In this document: positions 10,680 to 21,899 of the stretch, piece by piece | How the letters are laid out: each line of letters begins with the position of its first letter | Position numbering within the stretch: the first letter of the stretch is position 1 | Assembly (NCBI GenBank): GCA_023213395.1 | Contig: CM041465.1 | Span: 101,377,741-101,441,740 of the forward strand | Direction of reading: 5' to 3' | Source of the DNA: Cycas panzhihuaensis | Lineage: Eukaryota; Cycadophyta | Length of the DNA: 64,000 nucleotides | Translations under genes and position numbers: made by a program | Notes under the pieces: model-generated | The model's input: only the letters and a program-made list of their open reading frames with translations | The model's database searches: none | What the model was told of the DNA's origin: nothing

Positions 10680-11198
10680 CTATTTTCCAAAAACACAATG
10701 TTTACAGAAAACCAAATCTGAAAGCTCCAAGTTAAGAAGTAACTTACGGTTTATCAGCACCTTAAGTCCTTTCTCACTTATGTGCCCAAGTCTTTGATGC
10801 CATAGCTGAGCAGGATCTTCTGCAGTCTTTGACGTTGTAGCTGCTTGGCTGACATCTATACTTCCCACTAAAATATAAAGATTTCCTCTCTTTAAGGCTT
10901 TCATAACAACCAAGGCGCCCTTTGACACCTTTAGGACTCCTTCATGACCTATATGCTTAAAACCACCCGAATCTAATTCACCTAAGGAAATCAGGTTCTT
11001 TTTCAAATCAGGTACATGTCTAACCTCAGTTAATGTTCTGACTACCCCATCGAACATCCTAATTCTGATGCTACCAATGCCCACTGTCTTATAAGAAACT
11101 TCGTTTCCTATAAGCATATCACCACCATCAAGAGGTTGGTATGATGAGAACCAACTCCTATATGGACACATGTGGTGCGAAGCACCTGAATCTAATAA
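10680..11198 (-). pseudogene. pol: Element B protease and GAG-pre-integrase region
   Basis: The aspartic protease site LLDSGASHHMC (about 11165-11190) is intact. It is separated from gag only by a TAG at 11199 that stands where other copies have Trp (HD-W-LLDSG). MFDGVVRTLTEVRHVPDLKK and NLISLGELDSGG follow, then the zinc-binding LWHQRLGHISEKGL...CKHCVFGK ending at 10680. The terminating TAG there replaces a Gln codon (GK-Q-YRLRS). The frame is continuous with gag and integrase. Confidence 0.93.
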
Positions 11199-12059
11199 CT
11201 AGTCATGGTGATAATGAGAAACATTACAAGCAACCAAGACATCATCATCCATACCTTCATTCAACTCCACCTGATTTGCTTCCTTGGAAGGATCTTCCTT
11301 TTTCTGGAACTCCTTCCTTTTGTAACAATCCTTCTTGAGGTGACCGGTCTTATTATAATGCCAACACCTGAGCTTACTCTTTTTGCTCTTTGACTTGGAT
11401 CTCAATGTATCCCTGGAGTTTTGTCCTCTCTCAAATGTTCTACCCCTTACTGTCATGGCTTCTAGTGTGGAGGTTTCAATATTAGACTTCCTCCGCACTT
11501 CTTCTATTAGCAAAGCACTCACAACAGAGTCATATTCCAATTCATCTGTAGTGCTAAAACTAAATGAGGTGACAATATTATCCCATGACTCAGGTAATGA
11601 GCATATGAGAATGCTTGCCTTGTCTTCATCCTCAATTTTAACATCGATACTAGTCAATTGACAAATAAGAGTATTGAAAACATTTAAATGGTCAGCGATT
11701 TTTGTACCTTCCTTCATCCGTAATGAGTACAGTTGCCTTTTCAGGTAGATTCAGTTTATTACTAATTTGGTCATATATAGGCCTTCCAACCGGGTCCATA
11801 ATCCTACTGCCGTCTGCTCCCCTGCGATGTTAAACAAAACTTCATCCGCCAAGCACAATCATATTGTGCTAAGTGCCTTTTTATCTAAATCATCCTATTC
11901 ATCATCGTCCATTCCTGCGAGTTTCTTCGATTTTCCTGCAAGGGCTTTGTATAAACCCTTTTGTACAAGAATATTGTATGCTTTTAGCTTCTACAACTCG
12001 AAGTTATTCTTGCCATTGAATTTCTCCACCTCAAACTTTACACTTGCCAGTTTCGCCAT
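11199..12059 (-). pseudogene. gag: Element B gag (nonsense-inactivated)
   Basis: ATG at 12059 opens MAKLASVKFEVEKFNGKNNF, the copia gag N-terminus (FNGKNNFELW-KL). The Trp of that motif and a few other positions are stop codons. From 11717 the frame is open: ADHLNVFNTLICQLTSI, SLPESWDNIVTSFS and SALLIEEVRRK (a UBN2-type gag), then a Lys/Ser-rich stretch. The zinc knuckle CWHYNKTGHLKKDC comes at residues 118-131 of the open part; its second Cys is Tyr (TGC to TAC). The gag frame equals the pol frame, so B encoded one fused polyprotein. Confidence 0.93.
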
Positions 12060-12116
12060 TTGGTGTAGAAAAGCCGACACCAAAAACCTTCACAAACTCG
12101 CTGCAAGAAAAATAGT

Positions 12117-12129
12117 GGCTCCGATACCA
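12117..12129 (-). other. Element B primer-binding site
   Basis: The complement reads TGGTATCGGAGCC, two bases from the LTR. It is the initiator tRNA-Met type, with A to G at one position. Confidence 0.9.
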
Positions 12130-12131
12130 CT

Positions 12132-12775
12132 TGTTGAGAATAAAAGGTCTAACCCTCTAACAGCCACCAAGATCTATTACTTTCTTACAACTAGTTATAG
12201 AAATGAAACATACAAATTACATGCAAGTTCTTAAAACCAGAGATTATACAGTAACAAGACAATGAAAGCCAAACATCACATGTGCACCCAATATAACATG
12301 GTAAAACCCTAGCAGTGTGCTAGGGAAATATCCACACAGGAAAGGTATCAATCTTTATTGCTACAGAATGGAGAAATAATACATCATAGATACAAAGTGC
12401 TCTCTGGAACAACAATTAGCCGCTGCCCTCTTCACAGTACATTGCATAACATTACAACATAACAAGAAAAGCCCTAAAATGGGCTACATGAGAGGACATC
12501 CAAGACCTAAATCTCAACTGTAGAATTTAGGGTTATTTTTCTTGAACGACCCTTATTCTCTTTACACTTTAATAAGGTTTACATGGTCAATTTTTTGGGT
12601 TGGGGGCTATCGCCCCTAAACCCCCTCCTAGCGGGGGGCGTTCCATGCCCCCCACACCCCCTGGCCAAGGGGGGCTCCCGCCCCCCTTGGAACCCCCGAG
12701 AAAGATTAAGGGGGGAAACCACACTAAAAATAGGCCATAATTTTAGGCCTATAATTGTTGTCACAATACCCAACA
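12132..12775 (-). repeat. Element B right LTR (5' LTR on minus strand)
   Basis: 644 bases, from TGTTGAGAATAAAAG to ACCCAACA, with TGTTG/CAACA terminal inverted repeats. It matches the split left LTR, the LTRs of element C, and the solo LTR at 36394. Confidence 0.95.
12597..12715. repeat. GC-rich palindromic block inside LTR B (right copy)
   Basis: Alternating G and C runs of five or more (for example GCGGGGGGCG and CCCGCCCCCC) make nested stem-loops possible on either strand. Open frames crossing it are composition artefacts. Confidence 0.85.
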
Positions 12776-13698
12776 GCCTCTTCTTGTTTGGGCTCCTGAA
12801 CATATGTCTTTCAACCATACAACCATCCTAGGGGACTTGGAAAATTCCAAATGAAATTCAAATATGATTAATATATTATAAACCTTAGAAACTCAAAATT
12901 TAATTTAAATCAAAGATTTTAGTTGCTACTTGAACAATAACATATGCATGGCTCATTGCTAGCCAAACAAGCTTAAAGATCCATTTTTTTACTCATTATT
13001 GATAGAAATAATAGATCTAAGTGTAGATATACCTTCTACACTCAATTACACCCACTATAGAAGTGATCAAATATCAAATCAATACTCAAGCACTTCAAAA
13101 AATTGCCCATGTGAGTGGAGGATGCCTATGCCTAACAACCACTATTCTTCATAGAACTCACTATAAATCAAGAATTCTTCATCTAAAGATTAGTCTACAT
13201 GCTAATACAACTTTATAGGTATAAAGAAATATAAAATCCAAGTTTAACTAGTGAAGAAATTTTGTCATTTCTCAATAGAACTATCCCTAATAGAACTTAG
13301 AATATGTGTTCATTTTTCTTTAATAAAACCCTCATATTTATGCTTTAAACACTATAACATGCCCATATCAATAAAAAACAACAAGCAATAATGCTCTAAA
13401 TATTCTAAAAATGCTCTTTTCTCAAAGGAAGATGCCACCAAACTACCTTGTATTATCTATTAGATGTTATCTCAATTTAATCATAACAAATCTCCTTTCA
13501 CTAAATTTTGAGTTTTATAGGATAATTACTCTCATGAGAAACACTCTATTATTTCATTAATTTATGGACAAATGTTAACACCTACATGCTATAGAAATGA
13601 GAACTCCACATGCATAAATAAAAACTATCCATAAAAAACACCATAAAAAAAAATCTTAACATAAATTAAGATCTATTTTTTATCTTCAAATGTTTATA
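12776..13698. other. Unassigned AT-rich sequence
   Basis: There is no convincing ORF, LTR pair or domain on either strand. It lies between the right end of B and the left TSD of G, and is presumably older repeat into which both inserted. Confidence 0.5.
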
Positions 13699-13703
13699 TT
13701 TAG

Positions 13704-14030
13704 TGTTGGGTGTAATATTTGAACTGATGTTTAATTCATTAGTCATTGTCTAAATCCCTCCTTCATGCTCATGTGACCCTCAAGATTATCTTGATTATTA
13801 TATTATACTCATTTTAATATGTGTTCAAGTAGGCATCTTAATTTATGTGCCAAGCCCACCTCTAACACATAAATGTTGACTTTTTGAAGTCTCACATATG
13901 TGTAAGTATCCAACATATGTATGCACATTTTTTAAAGTAATACAAGTTGAGAATAGTTTTCATTGTCCATCTCTTAGATCTTGCATTTCTTTTCTTAAGA
14001 TGTTGTATCATTCACATACCCCATCCAATA
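13704..14030 (+). repeat. Element G 5' LTR
   Basis: Begins TGTTGGGTGTAATATTTG and ends CCATCCAATA (CA changed to TA). It matches 16991-17317 throughout. Confidence 0.92.
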
Positions 14031-14032
14031 AT

Positions 14033-14044
14033 TAGTATTAGAGA
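14033..14044 (+). other. Element G primer-binding site (mutated)
   Basis: TAGTATTAGAGA two bases after the LTR aligns with TGGTATCAGAGC, with G to A and C to T changes. Confidence 0.75.
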
Positions 14045-16978
14045 TTAGAGAATAGGTTTTGATCCCTTAAGGGAATGTCCATGTGATCATGGGATTCATC
14101 CATTGAGTGAGTTATTATATATCTGGGAGTTTTATAAAAAATTATATGTCATAGTCATTTTCTTAGAAAATTTTGTTTTGTAAGGAGAACAATTCATGTA
14201 TTGATAGAAAGTATTTTTTTTGTCATGAATGTTGAAGATTAGAATGTGAAGTTACAGATTTAGAGTTGTAGATCTAAAACTATAAGAAGATCAATTGAAA
14301 AAAAATAAAGACCCACTAAAGTGAAAATGATCTATGGGATTGGCCATCCCAACTGCTCAAAATTTATGGGTTATTTAAACAAAAAATAAAGAATATATCT
14401 CCATACATTTTATTCTTGTCTTGGTAAACATTTTATCCTAATGTGTTATGGACATCCCCTAGTTTGTTAATGTTTGTGAATTTATGTGGTCTAAATTTTT
14501 TTTGGGGTCAATATTATATATGTATTTTCTATTAAGTTTATTTGAGTGTCCTTCTTAAAGTTTGTAAATCCATCAACATTTCCATTTACTTGTTAACATT
14601 GGTTTGGTTTTCCAAAGCCTTGGTTTGTATTTGAAAGGTTCATTCAAAGTTTATTTTATGAGTAGTATCTATTAGCCTAGTTTGCATTTGTACTCTCCCA
14701 TAAAATTAGTGGTATGAATATCATCTTGCCTTACTTGTATTATTATGTAGGGCATATATTGGTTTAAATGGTATTTTTTATTGGAAGAAATATATTTATG
14801 GTTGGGTGTTATTTGGTTATTGAGCCATGTCTTTAAAACTTTTCCACTCTCTATGCTCATTATAAAAGTGCTTATCAATACAGGTTTAAATCAATGTTTG
14901 TGTGGAGAAAGCCCTCATGTTATGGAAGGGTGTCATTGATCATCTAATAATGTCTCCATTGATTATTTGGTAATATCTCTATGATATATCATATACATAT
15001 CTACCATGGATCCCTTAGCATGATGTCTAATCATATATATTAGCTTTCATATTTAGCTTATTAGCATTGTCTATTTCATAGGTTGTTTGATGATTTTAGG
15101 AAGCACCAGGTGTATGAACATTGAACACAAAGGTTTCCTTAAAAAATATGATGAATGGGCATGCAAAATCCACTACCATCAAAGGAGGTGCTATGGGACT
15201 AAGAAACCAAGAAAAAACCATGGCATAGTCACTCATAATCATAAAACTATCACCATCATATCACTAAAAAAAAGCATGATGTAAAATTACCATAATTCTC
15301 AATTTTGAAGTGTGATTAATAAATGCTTATCTGGCGTTGATGCTTATATATGAATGGTAGAGATCAACCAACGGGCAAGAACTACAAAGGCATCTAAAGG
15401 AGCATCTAAAGAATCTCGATGATACCAATAAACTTTGAGGAGAACTAGACATATAAAGAGCCACTACTGCCTCACAAGGGAGACAACTTACAACAAGGCA
15501 AAGATAAAAATGGAAAATTAGGATTAGATAATTTCTACTAATTTTTTAAAAATTAAATTAAATTTAAAAGCATTTTGAGATCTACTACCATAAAAAGAAA
15601 TTATAATCTTTTGAAAAAAATAATTAAATTAAAATGTTTTTGAGTTCTATTAGCCTCCATCTACTAGAATTTAGTCATATGGCAGAGCACCATATTAAGG
15701 GCCAAATTTCAAAGGGATTAAGTGACTTTTAAAAGTAATTTTTAATTTTTTAAGTATATAATTACATTATTTTCCTTATATCTTTCACATATGGAGTCTG
15801 ATTTTGACTTTGTTAATTGTGTTAAAATTGTAACTCATATACCTTCAAAATAAGTTGTTATTTGATACCATTTGATTCTATCTTATAAATGAAAATAAAG
15901 TTCAAAGTTGAATTAAATATTTTATATAAAAGATATACTTACTAAATGTTTAATTTAATGCCATATAAGGCCTAAAATCCAAGTTCAATCAGTTTGCATT
16001 AGCACCTTGTGTGATGACTGAAGTTTAATATTAATGTCAAATAAGTTTATTTAAAATTTAAGCCTAAAAGAGCCTAATATTAACATTTTTTGGCACCTTA
16101 CAAGGTAACCGATGATATTTTAAAATAATAGTATTGATGATTTGGCATGTAAGACCTTTAAAAAGGTATTATATATGTTGGTCAAATGTTAAAGGCTAAA
16201 AATATATGATAAGTTATAAATTTGGCATAAAGAGATAGTCATGTGAGCATATTTTTATACTACAATAAGAAATTATCTACATCAATAACAAATGACAAGA
16301 AACAAATGATAGATATCTTCATCTAAGAATTGTTTGATCATATTTTTTGTGTGAGTTTCTCACTTAGTCACATGAGCATAATGTACATATGTATATTTTT
16401 TATAAAATCTTGTTACGTAATGGCTCTTTAGAAACCAAAAATATGATTGATTTTATAATATATATTACTTATAAAAACTTCATATAATGTTTCCCTTATA
16501 GCCTCTAAGGTATAAGTGAAATCGCCATGTTTGTAGCCTTATTTAACTATTAGGACCCCATATGTTATTAGGGTCATTATTATGTGAGCTATATAGAGCA
16601 AGATTATAATGCCATAAAGCCCACCATTATATTTTTGGTTATGAGATGCCAAAAAGACCTACTTTATAGTCCCATTTAGTAAAAGGTGGGACACTTTTCC
16701 TAGTTACTCTTGTATATTTCTAACACACTTGACATGCCACATAGGATAGCATGTTCCAAAAGTGATGTTGATAAGGGCCAATTGAATTATATAATTGAAG
16801 TGACTACCTAGAGAACTAGTAGTCATAGTGGTCAGTTACCCATGTAGTCTAACATATGAAGTCATTTTTATATGGAAAATAATAATTTAATAAAGATTTG
16901 ATATAGTTTGGAGTAGCTACAATAGTAAGAAAATGAAGTAGAAATGATAACAAATATGAAAATAATGAATTAAACGTT
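14045..16978 (+). other. Interior of element G, apparently non-coding
   Basis: It is very AT-rich with stops in all frames. The longest open stretch (15087-15284) has no similarity I recognise. No integrase, RT or zinc-knuckle motif was found by reading either strand. Confidence 0.7.
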
Positions 16979-16990
16979 AAAGAGGAGAAA

Positions 16991-17317
16991 TATTAGGTGT
17001 AATATTTGAACTAATATTTAATTCATTTGTTATTGTTTAAATCCCTCCTTCATGCATATATAACCCTCAAGATTATCTTGATTATTATATTGTACTCATC
17101 TTAATATGTATGTAAGTGGACATCTTAATTTCTATGCCAAGCCCACCTCAAGCACATAAATATTAACTTTGTGAAATCTCATATATGTATAAGTATCCCA
17201 CATATGTATATATATTTTTTAGACTAATATAAGTTAAGAACATTTTTTATTGTCCATCTCTTGTATCTTATATTTCTATCCCCAAGATGCAGTATCATTC
17301 ATATACTACATCCAACA
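16991..17317 (+). repeat. Element G 3' LTR
   Basis: Begins TATTAGGTGTAATATTTG (TG changed to TA) and ends ACATCCAACA, followed by TSD TTTAG. It is preceded by the purine tract at 16979-16990. Confidence 0.92.
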
Positions 17318-17322
17318 TTTAG

Positions 17323-17894
17323 CTCTTCAATCTTACCCTAACTTTGTCTCAATATTGGTCACTAATAGGCATCAACAAATTTCTTTAGCTTTGAACTTTT
17401 TAGCTGTAAAAATCTTCTGATAACTTCTTCAAGCATTGCCAAAATTAATCACTTGCATCACATATTAAGTATATTGACCCAAATATTAAATGTTAAAACT
17501 ATTATTAGAGACAAACACATAATATAAAATCTATAATAAATATATTAACATGAAGTAATTAATGATATGATAATAAGCACATATATGATAAAGCATATAA
17601 TAAATATAAGATAATAGTTAATGGAAAATGATCATCTCCAAATATTATATTATGACAGTAATATACTTATAAATACAGCCACCTCATGATTGTTTAAATA
17701 CATTTAAGAACCTCTGCAAAGTCTTATATATTCTTTACACAACTCTTCACAAGTACATACATCTTCATAATTATACACAAGAGAGATCACATATGAAAGG
17801 GATTCGTGAATTAAGTATTACACAATATACAATAAGCTACTTAAGATTAAATGGCATAACCCATATGGGTTGTGCCATATATATATATATATAT

Positions 17895-17933
<39 letters not shown>

Positions 17934-18119
17934 CTTATATATCCTACTAATAATAATAAATGAGTTATCCCAATTTCTATTACAAAGAAAATAAATAACA
18001 AACTAAGAATTTATGTCCATTTCTTGGTACTAAATAAGGTCACAAAGTAAGACCCCTTTCTAGCACCATTTACTAAATAAGTCCTAAAAATTTTTATAAG
18101 ATAGGAAATTTACTTCCTT
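17323..18119. other. Unassigned AT-rich sequence upstream of gypsy pol
   Basis: No domain or LTR recognised apart from the microsatellite at 17877-17940. It may be the decayed 5' half of the gypsy element that follows. Confidence 0.4.
17877..17940. repeat. Compound microsatellite (AT)n(TTTA)n
   Basis: About nine AT units run directly into about ten TTTA units. Confidence 0.95.
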
Positions 18120-19070
18120 ACATATGGATTTTTAGGGTATAACCAACTCAAGATTATAGTAGGAGACCAATAGAAAATGACATTCATGAAGGAATATGGA
18201 TCCTATGCTTATAAGGTAATGTCATGTGGCCTTTATAATGCTCCAACTATGTTCTCAAGGATAATTGTGATGGTATTTTAAAAAATCATTTATAAATTTC
18301 TTAAAGTCTACCTTAATGATTAAAGATTATTGAAGGACCATACATCTAATCTTATACTGATGTTATAGAAATATCATGAGGTTGAGTTTTTTCTTAGCTA
18401 AAGTAAATGTCATTTCATATTTCCTTTTAGCATATTACAAGGTCATGTCATTTATCAACAAAGGTTGTTAGTTGACTTAAAAATGATCTAGGTCATCATT
18501 GACCTAAAACCATCAATAAAGTTGATGATGATAAAATATTTCCTTGGTCATATGGGTTACTATAAAAAATTTCATGATGGGATATGCTATAATTAGCACC
18601 CCTTTGGAAAATCTATTGCAAAAAGATATGTCATTTGTTTAGATGAAAGATTACTAAATAATATTTAATACACTAAAGGAAAACTTAGTGAATACACCTA
18701 TATTAAAGTTCCTTAAAAGGTGTGGCTATTATAATGGGACTTTCATAGCCTAGGAAAGGATTAATCAATTATTTAATAACTTTCACTAACAAAAGATTGA
18801 CACAAGTAAAGAGAAATTACACCATGATAGAATGATAAGGTTTAGTTATAATTACACTTTATAGAAGTATCAACACTATCTATTAACTAATTTCTTCCAC
18901 TTATATACATATCAAAAAGCATTGACATACTTAATTAATAAGCTAGTTATTCAAAGAAGAATAAATTGATGGATTCTATTATTTTTAGAATTTAATTTTA
19001 ATTTTTCTTCTTAAGCCTGATAAATCTCACATTGTCCTAGATCATATCTCAAGGATAAATATAAGAGAAT
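18120..19070 (+). pseudogene. pol: Ty3/gypsy reverse transcriptase and RNase H remnant
   Basis: The frame from about 18136 reads GYNQLKIIVGDQ, KMTFMKEYGSYAYKVMSCGL, YNAPTMFSRIIVMVF and then FLKVYLND, the gypsy RT order; the usual FVDD is YLND. LQGHVIYQQRLLVDLKM and YFLGHMGYYKKFHDG continue the connection domain. RNase H-like pieces follow (NYTMIE near 18820, ALTYLINKLVIQRRI near 18920-18965). Many TAA/TAG codons interrupt it at Gln and Trp positions. The wording is closest to the plant Tat/Athila branch, by general resemblance only. Confidence 0.85.
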
Positions 19071-19269
19071 AACCAATGGGACTCAATGATGACTTTCTTG
19101 ATGCTAAGTTATATAAAATTAAGGTAACACAAAAAATTCACCACCTTTCTCAAAACATGTTTAACACTATCAACATGGTCAATATAGGAGAATAAGGCCC
19201 TAGTACATAAGTGTAGTCATTACCAATTGATCACAACATAACTCTATTAACTTGGTTAGATATAATTTT

Positions 19270-20345
19270 GAGGAGATGCACTACAGATCATGAGAACCCA
19301 TTAATATTTTAAGAATCACATGAAGGAGTCATAGGAGGTCATCTAGCAAGTGAAAGTTTAGCATGAAAGATTCTCTACACAAGACTACAATGGCCAATAA
19401 TAATTATGGAATTCTATATTTAGTTTAAAATTTTTGATATTTATCAATAAGTAGGTCAACCTCAAAAAGTTGACCATTTACCATTGAATTCCACTATTAA
19501 AGAGACATCATTTGCTAAATAGGAGATCAAATTTTTCATCCCCACTAGCCCTACAACTACAAGAATAAGAGCATGGTATATTATTATGGCAATCAACTCT
19601 ATGGCTTATTAGGTAGAGGATTGTGTGATAAGGTATTGCATTACCACCATAATATCAAAGTTTTTATTTGAATCCATTTTTATAAGGTTTAGATGTCCAC
19701 TAGAATTGGTAAGTGATTAAGGTATTAATCTTGTTAATCAGACAATCAAAAGCCTAATAGATAGTTTTTTGGTTTGAAATTATATAAATGCTCCATAGCA
19801 TTTGAGATGTAATATACTCATAAAAAGTTTAAATAAAATGTTATGTTGAGCCTTCGCAAAGATGTATAATATAGGTTACTCTAAATGGGACAATAAATTA
19901 TATGTAGTACATTGGGCATTCCATGTAATGTATAGGAAGTGGACTAGGCAAATGCCTTTTTAGCAAGTATACAATATCAATATTATAATACTAATAAAAT
20001 TTATTACTTTAAGACTTTATGTTATAATGATGTTTGAATAGTAGGATTGATAAGATTTCAAATAAAGATAGCATAATTAATCAAGCTACTTAGTAATCGA
20101 AGGTGGTCAAGTCTTATTAAAAGGCTTGGCATGATTGGTATCTTAACATGAAAAAATTTAAACTAGGTGATCATGTTTTGATTTTTTTATAGTAAATTCA
20201 AAGGGAAACTAAGACAAGTAAAGACTCACTTAGGACCCTATGTTTTCGAATAAATTTGGCCAAACAATTTAATAATAGTTAAAACACTAGAGAGTAAGTT
20301 AACACCTAACAAAGTGAATGGAAGTCAACTAAAGCTATATAGAAA
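19270..20345 (+). pseudogene. pol: Ty3/gypsy integrase remnant
   Basis: The sequence reads ESHEGVIGGHLASESLA and KILYTRLQWPIIIMEF near 19315-19415, where the HHCC zinc region is expected. VGQPQKVDHLPLNS, ARAWYIIMAINSMAY-VEDC, KFLFESIFIRFRCPLELVSD and GINLVNQTIKSLIDSF follow (catalytic core, to about 19765). The C-terminal part at about 20190-20340 gives SKFKGKLRQVKTHLGPYVFE and NGSQLKLYRN, typical of the end of gypsy pol. Stops are frequent. No LTRs could be paired with it, so the element's limits are unknown. Confidence 0.82.
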
Positions 20346-21367
20346 CCATTTTTTTTAAAAGGATAAAAAACAAAACAAAAATACAAAATAATAATAATGA
20401 CTTATGTTTCCTATAATAATTATGAATAGGAATTACCATTAAGTTTCAAAGACATTCAACGTTATAGATTTAACATACTCTATTTTTGGTAACTAAATTT
20501 TGTCGACATTAAGGTTTTTGATAAGTCACAAAAGTTTTTAACAATGGATGTTAATTTAGTTATATTAACTAAATATTACACATAAGTTGCCATGTGGCTA
20601 AAGGAAGCTAATTGGATGGCAAGATAATTTGAAACATAAGGATTAATTACAAGATATATAGAATCAAACTATATTTATATTTATCAGCTCATGAGCTTTC
20701 ATTATTAGAATTTCAAAAAGAAAAAAAAACCTTAGTTGAGAATCATATATTAATGTGTATAATCGACACACAAAAACCATGTAGGAAGTTATACCATAAA
20801 GCAATTATTTCCAAAATTCATAACTAACCTTAACTTCAAGGAAGGTATTCAAAGGATTTTAGAAAGAAATTTTAATTGGCAACTATATGCAAAAGCTTTT
20901 TTGAAAGAATAACTTATAGTTTCTCAAGGCATGAATTTAATTTGTAAGCCTCTAAGCATATTTACTTATTTATAAAAATGATCTCTAAGTAAGAATTGCA
21001 TGACGTCAAAAGTTACAAATAATATGACAAAGAAGATCCAAGGATTACATGAGAAGGTTGAAATAGAGGCATAGTAACAACCTAAATTAATTTTCAACTC
21101 ATACAAAATTGTCAACAAGGAACTCTCAACTTATAAAGCTAAATGAGAGGGATATACTTTTAAGCAAGCCCTGGAAGATAAATAAGTAACAAGTCTTGAG
21201 CATTCATAATATTAGAAAATGATGCAAGATGCATTGTATCAAGCCATAATAGCCCAAATGATATGCATGCCTACTTTATAATAGGAGAAGGAAAAAATGA
21301 CAAAGGCTAAAATGACAAAGATTTCAAGTATTACTTACCCATTGAGAAGTCTTATAAAGGTCAAAGG
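20346..21367. other. Unassigned, possibly 3' end of the gypsy element
   Basis: No coding motif seen. Gypsy pol ends just before, so this is probably its 3' untranslated region or LTR, but I could find no second copy to prove it. Confidence 0.35.
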
Positions 21368-21650
21368 TGTTGGAAATTATGCATAAGGGAATGCACACAC
21401 TAATTGAGAATATTACACTCTTAAGATTCAATTTTATAGTTCATAAAGAAGTACATATATTTATTACTTAAGAAAGTACCTCATAAAAATAAAGCTCTCA
21501 CTAAAACTTGGATGTTTTAGTTTGCTCTTACATACACTTAAATACACTAAATTACAGGCCCTAGAAAATATCTATTGAACTAATGGATAACTCAACTACC
21601 ACACAACTTAATAAACTAATAGGTAATGAAATGGGATATTATTTCTAACA
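21368..21650 (-). repeat. Candidate LTR (unpaired)
   Basis: It runs from TGTTGGAAATTATGC to TATTTCTAACA with TGTT/AACA inverted ends. It is followed by CACCCTCC, which would be the purine tract of a minus-strand element. No partner LTR or TSD was found, so this is a candidate only. Confidence 0.4.
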
Positions 21651-21899
21651 CACCCTCCATGATGCTCATTATATTGCAAGGCTAGTTGTAAAATATATAT
21701 GATTGAAGAGAATGGCTGAAGGAGATGTGATTTTGAACTAAAAGGGTAATTATCATGGTAGATAGTTTCCAATTCTTACATCAATTAATCTCTCATGATG
21801 CCTTCATATAGGGTAAAGGAAGACCAACCCCTCAAGTGAGGATCTTGTATTAAATGGAAGGTTTACAAACCTTGTCCCAAGTTTGATTCAAGTTTCCTA

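Larger units (their letters stand above)
1..12775 (-). mobile_element. Ty1/copia element B, minus strand, left LTR truncated by window edge
   Basis: The right LTR (12132-12775) matches 1-315 plus 7868-8087. The left copy lacks its first 109 bases because the window starts inside it. On the minus strand the order is LTR, PBS, gag, protease, integrase, RT, RNase H, polypurine tract, LTR, which is the Ty1/copia domain order. Element A sits inside the left LTR. By eye the LTRs differ at about 29 of the first 315 positions, nearly all transitions, so the insertion is old. The right flank begins GCCTC; the left flank is outside the window, so the TSD cannot be tested. Element C and the solo LTR at 36394 are the same family. 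Confidence 0.93.
13704..17317 (+). mobile_element. Non-autonomous LTR retrotransposon G
   Basis: LTRs 13704-14030 and 16991-17317 (both 327 bases) flank a 2.96-kb interior. The TSD is perfect TTTAG (13699-13703 and 17318-17322). A degenerate initiator tRNA-Met PBS follows the first LTR, and AAAGAGGAGAAA (PPT) precedes the second. No gag or pol motif is visible in any frame of the interior, so movement would have needed proteins from another element. This fits the LARD class (large derivative with no coding capacity). Confidence 0.92.

Noticed and set aside
12579-12831. Gly/Pro/Arg-rich open frames on both strands (also at 7949-8149 and 34413-34500)
   Set aside because: They cross the GC-rich palindromic block of the B/C-family LTR. 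G and C runs lack stops in any frame; there is no domain.
21368-21650. Treating the candidate LTR as a proven solo LTR
   Set aside because: Its flanks (AAAGG and CACCC) do not match and no second copy exists in the window; listed only as a low-confidence repeat.
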